Under the pieces are notes generated by a model. It ran no database searches and was not told the DNA's origin. It saw only the letters and a list, made by a program, of their open reading frames with translations. Of a DNA stretch of 29,491 nt, positions 1 through 6,641 are shown piece after piece. Position 1 is the first letter of the stretch. Each line of letters starts with the position of its first letter. Origin of the DNA: Bacillota bacterium (lineage in GTDB: Bacteria > Bacillota > Clostridia > Christensenellales > SZUA-584); assembly GCA_023399095.1 (NCBI GenBank), contig JAEWQS010000099.1, forward strand, positions 1 to 29,491. Direction: 5' to 3'. Both the position numbers and the translations under genes were made by a program.

Positions 1-184
1 GGTCTGCGAGCAGCTCTTGATACGAGCCGAATGCCTTTGCACCATATTGCTTGGCTAGCTCGGCTGTGCGCTCTTGATTGATGTCGTATAATCCATAGAT
101 ATTGGCGTTTGTATTTGCGTCGTATTCGGGCAGATGCCTCACCTGAGCGATTTTTCCGCAGCCGATGACGCCGATATTGACCAT
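1..184 (-). CDS. Gfo/Idh/MocA-family oxidoreductase, N-terminal part only
   Basis: The gene runs off the left edge of the window, so only about 61 N-terminal residues are seen. They begin MVNIGVIGCGKIAQVRHLPE, which is a Rossmann-fold NAD(P)-binding start with a GxGxxA-type loop (GCGKIA), followed by a second beta strand ending in YGLYDIN, where an acidic residue would contact the cofactor ribose. This is the normal N-terminus of the Gfo/Idh/MocA dehydrogenases, which oxidise or reduce hydroxyls of sugars, inositols or glycosides. The ATG at 184 has an AGGAGG ribosome site 5-6 bases upstream. It is the last visible gene of the minus-strand sugar operon and is separated from the preceding dehydrogenase by the first 120-bp repeat. 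The substrate cannot be inferred from this fragment. Confidence 0.85.
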   Translation of the reverse strand, partial: MVNIGVIGCGKIAQVRHLPEYDANTNANIYGLYDINQERTAELAKQYGAKAFGSYQELLAD

Positions 185-202
185 GGTTGTCCTCCTCTTA
201 AT

Positions 203-347
203 TTGTCGAAAAACCTACGGTTTCCGCCAGTTTACCGGTTTTGCTTGTTCCTCGCAAACTCGAAACTGCGCAAAACCGCAAGGTGTGGGCTGCGCGGGCA
301 CAGCCCGTCTTGCCCACGAATTATATTTAAAGACTTTTAACAGACTG
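203..347. repeat. 120-bp structured intergenic repeat, copy 1
   Basis: The core from about 209 to 329 is essentially identical to 2524-2644; the first visible differences are one A in the left A-run and an A/T change at 330. It contains inverted repeats: CGGTTTTGC/GCAAAACCG (9 bp) around an inner CGCA/TGCG, and GTGGGC/GCCCAC enclosing CGGGC-TGT-GCCCG. Read on the minus strand, the element lies between the stop of the dehydrogenase at 388 and the ribosome site of the next gene, just after a terminator-like hairpin. It could be a REP/MITE-type repeat or a structured leader RNA. No protein is claimed, although both copies are open in one plus-strand frame. Confidence 0.85.
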
Positions 348-372
348 AGGGGCGCACATCACATACGCCCCT
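348..372 (-). terminator. Terminator-like hairpin after the Gfo/Idh gene
   Basis: AGGGGCG (348-354) pairs with CGCCCCT (366-372) across an 11-nt loop. On the minus strand it begins 15 bases after the dehydrogenase stop codon. No long T run follows, so it may be a weak terminator or a read-through hairpin rather than a full stop. It directly abuts repeat copy 1. Confidence 0.45.
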
Positions 373-387
373 TTAATATGTTTTAGG

Positions 388-1557
388 TTACTGAATCTCT
401 GAGATGCTCACGCGGCGTTGCTCGTCGCTGGATTTTTTGATGGCTTCGAGTATGCGGATGATCTGAGTGCCATCATTGAAGTCGGGTGTGATTGCTTCCT
501 GTCCGTCAACTGCCATGAGAAAGTCTCTGAACGCGTTCACAAACGTGTGCTCATAGCCGATGATGTGTCCCGACGGCCACCATGCCGATAAATACGGATG
601 GTCCGCTTCTGTGACGAGCAAACGGCGGAAGCCCTGCTCTCTGCCGGGAGCCGTGGCATCCAAAAACTCTAGCTCGTTCATCTTTTCAAGATTAAACTTG
701 ATGGAGCCCTTGCTGCCGTAGATTTCAAAGTCATTGAAATTCTTGCGGCCTGTCGCGAAACGGGAGGATTCCACGCTGCCGAGTGCGCCGCATTCGAATT
801 CCGCAATCGTGAACGACGCATCGTCCACGGTGACGGGTGCCATCTGAGACGTATCAGCGCCTGTGCCGGATGAGAACGCGGTGGCGCCTACGCCGGGCAA
901 GGGACGCTCCTTGATGATCGTTTTGTTGACAGCCGTCACAGCCGCAGGTTCGCCGATCAGATAACGCGCAAGATCCATCGCGTGAGAGGTCAGGTCATAC
1001 AGCGGCCCGCCGCCCGCGCATTCTGCGCGAAGCTGCCACGAGAGGGGAAAGCTCGGATCGGTGATCCAGTCCTGCAGGTAAGCGCCGCGCCAGTGAAATA
1101 TCTGGCCGATGCGGCCTTCTTCGATGAGCTGCTTGGCAAATGCCACAGCCGGAACACGTCTGTAGTTGTGATTCAGATAATGCACGATTCCGGCCTTGTT
1201 CGCCGCATCAAGCATTTCCTTGGCATCCGCATAGGTGAGGGTGAACGGCTTTTCGCAGACAATATGCTTGCCGGCCTTGGCCGCCGCGATCACCATCTCC
1301 TTGTGCTCAAAGGTGGGGGTGCCGATATCCACCACGTCGACATCGTCGCGCTCCATGATACTGCGCCAGTCGTATGTGACGTCTTCATAACCCCAGTTTT
1401 GGGCAAAATCTTCAAGCTTCGACTTTTTGCCCGCGATGACCTTAAGCACAGGCTTGAAAGGCACATCGAAGAACTCACTCACGCGAAGCCACGCGTTGCT
1501 GTGCGCTTTGCCCATGAAACCGCCGCCGATCATGGCGATGTTTAATTGTTTTTTCAT
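388..1557 (-). CDS. Gfo/Idh/MocA-family NAD(P)-dependent sugar/glycoside dehydrogenase
   Basis: Predicted cytoplasmic dehydrogenase of 389 residues, a usual length for the family. The N-terminal Rossmann domain has GGGFMG at 11-16 and the family signature CEKPF at 101-105. The C-terminal alpha/beta domain carries the active-site segment GGPLYDLTSHAMDLARYLIG, with D188 and H192 in the usual D-x3-H arrangement. The opening GGGFMGKAHSNAW and the later YLQDWITDP segment resemble dehydrogenases that oxidise the C3 hydroxyl of glycosides or levoglucosan; this is family resemblance from memory, not a search. The start at 1557 is preferred over the ATG at 1572 because that upstream ATG overlaps the GGAGG ribosome site. 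It lies 18 bases after the TIM-barrel gene in the same operon, so the two enzymes probably act in sequence. The exact substrate is unknown. Confidence 0.9.
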   Translation of the reverse strand: MKKQLNIAMIGGGFMGKAHSNAWLRVSEFFDVPFKPVLKVIAGKKSKLEDFAQNWGYEDVTYDWRSIMERDDVDVVDIGTPTFEHKEMVIAAAKAGKHIVCEKPFTLTYADAKEMLDAANKAGIVHYLNHNYRRVPAVAFAKQLIEEGRIGQIFHWRGAYLQDWITDPSFPLSWQLRAECAGGGPLYDLTSHAMDLARYLIGEPAAVTAVNKTIIKERPLPGVGATAFSSGTGADTSQMAPVTVDDASFTIAEFECGALGSVESSRFATGRKNFNDFEIYGSKGSIKFNLEKMNELEFLDATAPGREQGFRRLLVTEADHPYLSAWWPSGHIIGYEHTFVNAFRDFLMAVDGQEAITPDFNDGTQIIRILEAIKKSSDEQRRVSISEIQ

Positions 1558-1575
1558 CACGATTTCCTCCATGCT

Positions 1576-2436
1576 TTATGCGAATTGCGCGCCAATCTTC
1601 TTCAGATTTTTCACGCTGACCATAATCGCTTCTTCTTCCATGTCCAGCCATTCAGGAGCCGGCGCGTCGATCTCGACAGCGAGGAAGCCCTTGTAGCCTG
1701 CTTTGGACAGCAGCTCAGCCAGCTTGTAGTTATTAACAAGGCCAAAGCCCACGGGAACGCCGCAGAAGTAATACCAGTCGGAAGGCGTCGCTGTGGGATG
1801 CAGCTTCAAATCCTTGATATGCGTGGAGAACACATGGGGAGCCAGCTTTTCCATACCCGCAACCGGATCATCGAGCAGACGCAGGAAGTTGCCTGTGTCA
1901 AAGTTGATACCGAAGTTGGGGGAGTCTACTGCTTCGATCATTTCCAGCATTTCGTCTGCTGTAAAGTCGATATGGTTTTCATTCGCCAGCCTGACGCCAT
2001 TGTCCTCGGCGATTTTTGTCGCTTCCTTGAACATGGGCACAAGGCGGGCGATGTGGTCTCTGTGGTTTTCATGACGCCAGTCGAAGGCCGAACCCGTGAT
2101 GCGCATGACATCTGTACCAAGCAAGCGCGTTTTGGGTATCAGGCTCTTCATCTCTGCATAGGCTTCCGGATTGAGGCCGCGCTCAAGTCCATTGGGATGT
2201 CCCCAAGCGAATACCGAATCAAAGCCATATTCCTTTATTTTTGCGCCGAGTTCCTTTAAATAAACGTCATCAAGACTCGGTAAGAAGCAGGTTTCCAGTG
2301 ATACACCGTCAACATCAAGCCGTTTGGCAAGATCAAGAAATTCGTCTACCGTTTTCAGTTTCTCCGGCGCTTTCTGAAAGTCGTAAGCCTCGCCGAACAG
2401 TCTGTGAAAGCAATAACTGTCAATACCAATTTTCAT
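1576..2436 (-). CDS. Sugar isomerase/epimerase-like TIM barrel (xylose-isomerase-like family)
   Basis: 286 residues of the AP-endonuclease-2/xylose-isomerase-like TIM-barrel family. The likely divalent-metal ligands can be placed: E153 in ANENH, D180 in NFDTGN, H206 in STHIKD and E255 in AVEID. Members isomerise or epimerise ketoses, dehydrate inosose (IolE type), or carry out beta-elimination and hydration on 3-keto-glycosides (levoglucosan pathway LgdB type). The tight pairing with the Gfo/Idh dehydrogenase downstream favours a 3-keto-sugar substrate, but that is inference. The start ATG at 2436 has AAGGAGG about 8 bases upstream. A weak TAGAAT -10-like element lies upstream at 2460-2465, so the two-gene unit may be partly independent of the transporter genes, from which it is separated by 413 bp of repeats. 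Confidence 0.85.
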   Translation of the reverse strand: MKIGIDSYCFHRLFGEAYDFQKAPEKLKTVDEFLDLAKRLDVDGVSLETCFLPSLDDVYLKELGAKIKEYGFDSVFAWGHPNGLERGLNPEAYAEMKSLIPKTRLLGTDVMRITGSAFDWRHENHRDHIARLVPMFKEATKIAEDNGVRLANENHIDFTADEMLEMIEAVDSPNFGINFDTGNFLRLLDDPVAGMEKLAPHVFSTHIKDLKLHPTATPSDWYYFCGVPVGFGLVNNYKLAELLSKAGYKGFLAVEIDAPAPEWLDMEEEAIMVSVKNLKKIGAQFA

Positions 2437-2488
2437 TTGTTAATCCTCCTTGTGGTTTTATTCTAAACATAAGTCATATTTTTTAAAG

Positions 2489-2514
2489 AAACCTCACGCA
2501 AATTGGTGAGGTTT
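2489..2514 (-). terminator. Nine-bp perfect hairpin, terminator-like
   Basis: AAACCTCAC (2489-2497) pairs with GTGAGGTTT (2506-2514) over an 8-nt loop. Read on the minus strand it is followed by CTTTAAAAAA, so the T tract is short. A diverged copy of the same hairpin lies on the other side of repeat copy 2 (2675-2698). It probably limits transcription from the transporter genes into the isomerase/dehydrogenase pair. Confidence 0.55.
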
Positions 2515-2518
2515 GAAC

Positions 2519-2673
2519 TTGTCGAAAACCTACGGTTTCCGCCAGTTTACCGGTTTTGCTTGTTCCTCGCAAACTCGAAACTGCGCAAAACCGCAAGGTG
2601 TGGGCTGCGCGGGCACAGCCCGTCTTGCCCACGAATTATATTTATAGACCTTTTTAACAGATTTAACAGTCTG
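2519..2673. repeat. 120-bp structured intergenic repeat, copy 2
   Basis: This is a second copy, in the same orientation, of the element at 203-347. The core 2524-2644 appears identical to the first copy; the right flank has a further short duplication (TTTAACAG repeated). The same nested inverted repeats are present. It lies in the 413-bp gap 2437-2849 between the permease gene and the isomerase gene, and is bracketed by two similar CCTCAC/GTGAGG hairpins. The gap otherwise holds only the MITE-like palindrome at 2721-2833; no gene is seen in it. Confidence 0.85.
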
Positions 2674-2678
2674 AAAAC

Positions 2679-2696
2679 CTCACACAATGTGGTGAG
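2679..2696 (-). terminator. Weak terminator-like hairpin beside repeat copy 2
   Basis: CTCAC (2679-2683) pairs with GTGAG (2692-2696). On the minus strand it is followed by GTTTTCAG. The 24-nt block around it closely resembles the hairpin at 2489-2514, with about five differences, so one probably arose by duplication. Confidence 0.4.
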
Positions 2697-2720
2697 ATCA
2701 GCATGTCGATAAACCCCTTT

Positions 2721-2833
2721 GTCATTCCGAGCTTGTCGACTACGGTAGTGGGCTGGAATCCCATGAAAAGGGCTTTGTAGAAAAGGATTCCAATCCACTT
2801 CGTAGCCAGTCGCCTACGCTCCATCGGAATGAC
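2721..2833. mobile_element. MITE-like/REP-type 113-bp imperfect palindrome
   Basis: The ends are perfect 10-bp inverted repeats, GTCATTCCGA (2721-2730) and TCGGAATGAC (2824-2833). Inner segments also pair imperfectly, for example CGACTACGG... with the complement of ...GTAGCCAGTCG, and TGGAATCC with GGATTCCA. It has no coding capacity. GTCATTCCGA-bounded palindromes are a common dispersed repeat type in bacterial genomes, but the copy number here is unknown. It sits immediately downstream of the permease stop, and no clear target-site duplication was seen. Confidence 0.6.
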
Positions 2834-2849
2834 ATAAGCTGTTTATATT

Positions 2850-3818
2850 CTATCTTTCTTTCTCTTTGCGTTGGAAGAGCACAGCCGCTATGATGATGGC
2901 GCCCTTGAACGCGTTCACGAGGTACACATCCACGCCGATGAGCGTTAATATGTTGTTGATGATACCGAGAATCAATATACCGAATATCGTTCCCACCAAA
3001 CTGCCTTTGCCGCCTTCCATTGCGATGCCGCCGACAACCGCCATGGCGATAGCGTTGAGCTCATAGGCCGTACCGGAGGAGGTGGAGTTGATGGAGTTCA
3101 TTCGCGAAGCTTCCGTGATGGCCGCGACAGCCACTGCAAACCCCAGCAGAATGAAGGATATAATTCTGATCCGGTCGGTATTGATACCGCTCAGGCGCGT
3201 GGCTTTCTCGTTAGAACCCACGGCATATATGTGTCGGCCGAGTCTTGTGTACTTTGAAATGTAGAAGTACAACACAAACATGAGCAGAAAGTAAACGATA
3301 GACATTGGCAGCCATCCGAAAAGGTTGGTGTTGGAGATGCTTTTAAACGCAGTAACCGATCCTGTGAAACCGCCGCCTTCCATGAAGAACATACAGAACG
3401 AACGGTAAATATACTGCATACCCAGCGTCACGATGAAGGAGGGGACGCGACCCTTTGTGACAACGAGGCCAACCATTGCAGATAAAGCGCAGCTGAAGGC
3501 GATAGCCACAACAACACCCAGCAAAATGCTTTCCGTTGTGTTGATAACGGAGATCAGCAAAGCTGCGACAGCCACCAACTGCGAGCTTACCGATAAATCA
3601 ATATTTCCGGATATGATCACAAAGGACATACCGAACGCAATGATGCCAATAACCGCGTTGTTGCGCAGTATGTTGACAAAGTTTTGCAGCGTTAAGAAGG
3701 TGCTGCCCTGGAGTATGGTTGCGACGATGATCATGCCGATGGCAACCAGTATGATGCTGTGTTCACTTGCGAACTTTTTAATCACAGCGCTGCCTTTTCT
3801 TTTTTCCATGCTTTGCAT
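2850..3818 (-). CDS. Sugar ABC transporter permease, RbsC type
   Basis: 322-residue integral membrane protein of the branched BPD/RbsC permease family. About eight to ten hydrophobic helices are visible, starting near residue 20 (IILVAIGMIIVATIL). Family segments include SFVIISGNIDLSVSSQLVAVA, ...ALSAMVGLVVTKGRVPSFIVTLGMQYIYR, IYAVGSNEKATRLSGI (the cytoplasmic coupling region) and GRVPSFIVTLG. It forms the channel of the importer encoded by the next two upstream genes. The start at 3818 has an AAGGAG site 11 bases upstream; a second ATG nine bases later is possible. It begins 20 bases after the ATPase stop. The transported solute is unknown but is presumably the sugar or glycoside used by the enzymes of this operon. 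Confidence 0.93.
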   Translation of the reverse strand: MQSMEKRKGSAVIKKFASEHSIILVAIGMIIVATILQGSTFLTLQNFVNILRNNAVIGIIAFGMSFVIISGNIDLSVSSQLVAVAALLISVINTTESILLGVVVAIAFSCALSAMVGLVVTKGRVPSFIVTLGMQYIYRSFCMFFMEGGGFTGSVTAFKSISNTNLFGWLPMSIVYFLLMFVLYFYISKYTRLGRHIYAVGSNEKATRLSGINTDRIRIISFILLGFAVAVAAITEASRMNSINSTSSGTAYELNAIAMAVVGGIAMEGGKGSLVGTIFGILILGIINNILTLIGVDVYLVNAFKGAIIIAAVLFQRKEKER

Positions 3819-3838
3819 ACTCTTGTGTTCTCCTTGTA

Positions 3839-5353
3839 TTATTGTAACAAACCGCCCGTGGACAGTATCATAATATTTTCTTCGGATATTTCTCCGCGTG
3901 AGAGCTCACCGCGCATTTCGCCGTGATACATAACCAGCACTCGGTCACACAGCTTAAATATTTCTTGTGCCTCACCACTGGCCACGATAACGCCGATACC
4001 TTCCTTGGCAAGCTCCATGATCAGTGAATAAATTTCGTTTTTGGCACCCACGTCAACACCCTGCGTGGGGTTGGATAGTATCATCACATCCGGCTTGGCG
4101 TTAATCCATTTGGATAAAACGACCTTTTGCTGATTACCGCCTGAAAGGCTTGTAATCTTGTTAGCGAGGTTCGCCACCTTAATACCCAACTTTTCGCGGT
4201 ATTCTTCAGCCACCTTGCGTTCCCGGCTCGGCATGAGTGTCAGACCCGAGCAACACTTGTCCAGCGTCACGATCGTGATGTTTTCCTGTACGGAGAGGTC
4301 TTTGATGATCGCGTTTTCCTTACGGTTGGACGGCAGGAACCCAATGCCGTGCTTTTTACCCTGTGACGGATGCTTGATGTTTAACGGCTTGCCTTTGAGC
4401 GTCACGCTTCCGCCGCTCTTTTGCAAGTCTCCGAAAAGTGCGCGAATGAGTTCGTCCTTGCCGTCGCCGAGAAGACCCGTGAGGCCGAGTATCTCTCCCT
4501 TATGCAAATCAAAACTGATGCCTTTCACGCGTGTGTCAACCGTCAAGTCCTTTACCTCAAGAAGCACATCGCCGATGTCATGATTCTGATAAACTTCGAC
4601 GCCCAGAACGTCTCGGCCGACCATCATGCGGGCGATATCTGCCTGAGTAATTTTTGTTCCGTCGGGCTGCGTGATATATCCGTCTGAAACCTTTTCACCG
4701 TTGCGAAGAACGGTATAGCTGTCGCAAAAATCCACGACTTCACTTAATTTGTGCGATATAAATATGATTGAAACGCCATGATCCGTTGTAAGTCCACGCA
4801 TAATGGCGAATACGTTATCGATTTCTTTGAGTGTAAGCGATGTTGTCGGTTCATCCATGATGATGAGCTTTGCGTTTCTTAATAGAGACTTAGCTATTTC
4901 AACAATCTGCTTATACGATGTTTCAAGATCGCGCATCATAGTCTTGGGATTGATCTGTACATTCATCCGTGAGAAGACTTCAGCGGTTTGCTTACACATC
5001 TCTTTGACTTCCAATTTGCCCGCTTTTGAACGGATTTCGTGTCCCAAAAACATATTTTCGTAGACCATCAGGTCGTTGACAACGTTTAACTCCTGATGAA
5101 TAAATGCAACGCCTTTTGCCTGGGAATCGGCAGGGCTGTTAAGCCGGGCTTCTTTCCCGAACAGGACGATATTTCCGCGATCCATGGGGGTGACACCACC
5201 CAGTATGTTCATTAATGTTGTTTTTCCCGCGCCGTTTTCACCGAGAAGCGCGTGGATTTCACCTTGTTTGACTGTAAAATCGACATCCTTTAGCACCGTG
5301 ACTCCGCTGTAGGATTTAACGATTCCAGTCATCTGCAATGCGCATTCAGCCAT
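3839..5353 (-). CDS. Sugar ABC transporter ATPase with two nucleotide-binding domains, RbsA type
   Basis: 504 residues, the length of RbsA/MglA-type tandem ATPases. The first domain has Walker A GENGAGKT (38-45), Q-loop Q87, a degenerate signature LETSYKQ (143-149) and Walker B LIIMDEPT (163-170). The second domain has a degenerate Walker A GLLGDGKDE (293-301), an intact signature LSGGNQQ (403-409) and an altered Walker B VMILSNPT (423-430), where S427 and N428 replace the usual Asp-Glu. Only one composite ATP site, first Walker A with second signature, is therefore complete. Degenerate second domains are common in this family. The gene follows the binding-protein gene and precedes the permease gene, giving a complete importer. 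The ATG at 5353 has an AAGGAG ribosome site. Confidence 0.95.
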   Translation of the reverse strand: MAECALQMTGIVKSYSGVTVLKDVDFTVKQGEIHALLGENGAGKTTLMNILGGVTPMDRGNIVLFGKEARLNSPADSQAKGVAFIHQELNVVNDLMVYENMFLGHEIRSKAGKLEVKEMCKQTAEVFSRMNVQINPKTMMRDLETSYKQIVEIAKSLLRNAKLIIMDEPTTSLTLKEIDNVFAIMRGLTTDHGVSIIFISHKLSEVVDFCDSYTVLRNGEKVSDGYITQPDGTKITQADIARMMVGRDVLGVEVYQNHDIGDVLLEVKDLTVDTRVKGISFDLHKGEILGLTGLLGDGKDELIRALFGDLQKSGGSVTLKGKPLNIKHPSQGKKHGIGFLPSNRKENAIIKDLSVQENITIVTLDKCCSGLTLMPSRERKVAEEYREKLGIKVANLANKITSLSGGNQQKVVLSKWINAKPDVMILSNPTQGVDVGAKNEIYSLIMELAKEGIGVIVASGEAQEIFKLCDRVLVMYHGEMRGELSRGEISEENIMILSTGGLLQ

Positions 5354-5385
5354 GCTTTATCTCCTTGCTTGCATGTGTCGTCTGC

Positions 5386-5436
5386 TGCGGCAATGAGCCG
5401 CATGGGTATTGAGCCAAGAGGAGGCAGAGCCTCCTC
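5386..5436 (-). promoter_or_regulatory. Two tandem hairpins between binding-protein and ATPase genes
   Basis: TGCGGC/GCCGCA (5386-5402) and GAGGAGGC/GCCTCCTC (5418-5436, 3-nt loop) lie in the 112-bp gap. Neither is followed by a T run on the minus strand. Hairpins at this place in sugar ABC operons commonly protect the upstream mRNA so that binding protein exceeds ATPase and permease; that role is inferred here. Confidence 0.5.
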
Positions 5437-5465
5437 CTGACACATATACTTATCTGTTTTGTTAC

Positions 5466-6506
5466 TTAGAACGGAGCGTCCGGCGTGATGTTGTTGTCAT
5501 CCAGCCACTTCTGATAGCTATTGACATCCAGAGACTGAGCAGGAATGATGGTCTTCGCATCAAAGCTTTCGCCATTGAGCAGACCGGCTGCTATCTCAAC
5601 GCATGTAGACATCATGTAAGGATCGTATGTCTGCGAAGAGATGGCCATGTCCGGGTACTCTTCCATAATCTTGAAGTATGCCTGAGCGCCGCCGCCGCCT
5701 GTGATGGCTTTGATTTCGCCCATACGGTTATTCTCCACGATCGCCTGGATAAGGCCGATGGAGAGCTCATCGTCTGTTGAGTAGATCGCGTCGATTCCGT
5801 CCGGATGAGCGGTCAGAATGTCTGTCATGATCTTAAGACCTGTTTCGGGAGCGCCGTTTTCTGCGCCGTACTCGTCAAGCACTTTGATGTTCGGATACTT
5901 TTCAGCAATCGTGTCGTTGAAACCCTTCACGCGCGTGTTGAAGATTTCGCCGTAAGCGGGGATGTTGACGATAACAACATCGCCTTCGCCGCCAAGCTTT
6001 TCACCGATATACTCAGCACCCAGAACGCCCATCTGATAGTTGTCACCAGCGACATAGTAGTCAGGCTCTAAGGAACCCAGCGTACGGTCGAAGTTGATCA
6101 GCGTGATGCCGGCATCCAGTATCTTCTGCGCAGAGGCTTCGAGCGTGTCATTGTGCGGGAACAGCACGATGATTTCACAGCCAAGCTGTATCAGTTCGTC
6201 TATCTGGTTTGCCTGATCATTTTCACTGTCGGCAGAAATCAAGCGATAGTTCAGGCCAAGTCTGTCAGCTGTGGTCTGAGCAGCCCATTGAACCGCAGCA
6301 ACCCAGCCTGTGGGAGCTGTAGGAACGGAAATACCCACCAGCGGCTTATCGTCTGAAGCAGCGGGGGATTCATCGGCAGGAGCCTGTGATTCGGCTGCTG
6401 GTTCTGATGCGGCGGGTTCTTCGGATGCACCAGGTTTGGGAGAGCCGCAGGCCACCAGCCCGAGCGCGAGAACCAAGCACAGCGCAATCATAAGAATCTT
6501 CTTCAT
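5466..6506 (-). CDS. Sugar-binding lipoprotein of an ABC importer, RbsB type
   Basis: 346-residue extracellular solute-binding protein. It starts with a lipoprotein signal peptide: MKK, a hydrophobic core, and lipobox LVAC with C20 as the lipid-modified residue. A roughly 35-residue Ser/Pro/Glu/Ala-rich linker follows. The mature domain has the periplasmic-binding-protein I fold seen in ribose-, galactose- and allose-type binding proteins, with segments such as DELIQLGCEIIVLFPHND, ITLINFDRTLG and DAIYSTDDELSIGLIQA. It delivers a sugar to the permease/ATPase encoded downstream. The start has AGGAGG nine bases upstream. Flanking hairpins (6572-6609 before, 5386-5436 after) suggest separate control of its mRNA level. 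The ligand cannot be told from sequence. Confidence 0.94.
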   Translation of the reverse strand: MKKILMIALCLVLALGLVACGSPKPGASEEPAASEPAAESQAPADESPAASDDKPLVGISVPTAPTGWVAAVQWAAQTTADRLGLNYRLISADSENDQANQIDELIQLGCEIIVLFPHNDTLEASAQKILDAGITLINFDRTLGSLEPDYYVAGDNYQMGVLGAEYIGEKLGGEGDVVIVNIPAYGEIFNTRVKGFNDTIAEKYPNIKVLDEYGAENGAPETGLKIMTDILTAHPDGIDAIYSTDDELSIGLIQAIVENNRMGEIKAITGGGGAQAYFKIMEEYPDMAISSQTYDPYMMSTCVEIAAGLLNGESFDAKTIIPAQSLDVNSYQKWLDDNNITPDAPF

Positions 6507-6571
6507 GTGTCTTTTCCTCCTAATTTTTCATATTCTCAACGGCTTAATAGCCGGTAGAGACACTTTTAGTG

Positions 6572-6609
6572 ATTGCTCCAACGACAAAATATATCAAGGT
6601 TGGAGCAAT
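6572..6609 (-). promoter_or_regulatory. 11-bp perfect hairpin upstream of the binding-protein gene
   Basis: ATTGCTCCAAC (6572-6582) pairs exactly with GTTGGAGCAAT (6599-6609) across a 16-nt loop. It lies in the 135-bp gap between the epimerase stop and the lipoprotein start. No T run follows on the minus strand, so an mRNA processing or stabilising element, or an operator, fits better than a terminator. Confidence 0.5.
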
Positions 6610-6641
6610 GGACTCTGACTGGACAAACACTTTCATTCTAT

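Noticed and set aside
134..386. Short plus-strand reading frames across repeat copy 1, with a matching peptide in repeat copy 2 (2503-2712)
   Set aside because: The shared peptide arises only because the DNA repeat is open in one frame. There is no ribosome binding site, and nested hairpins explain the conservation better.
982..1545. 187-codon plus-strand frame opposite the Gfo/Idh gene
   Set aside because: It is antisense to a well-supported dehydrogenase gene, has no ribosome site, and its translation matches no family. It is a codon-bias shadow.
1546..2259. 237-codon plus-strand frame opposite the TIM-barrel gene at 1576-2436
   Set aside because: No ribosome binding site, no recognisable domain, and it overlaps a gene with complete metal ligands and a good start.
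2437..2849. CRISPR array or small RNA gene in the repeat-rich gap
   Set aside because: The repeats are two unrelated types with no regular short repeat/spacer periodicity. No promoter plus terminator pair clearly outlines a small RNA.
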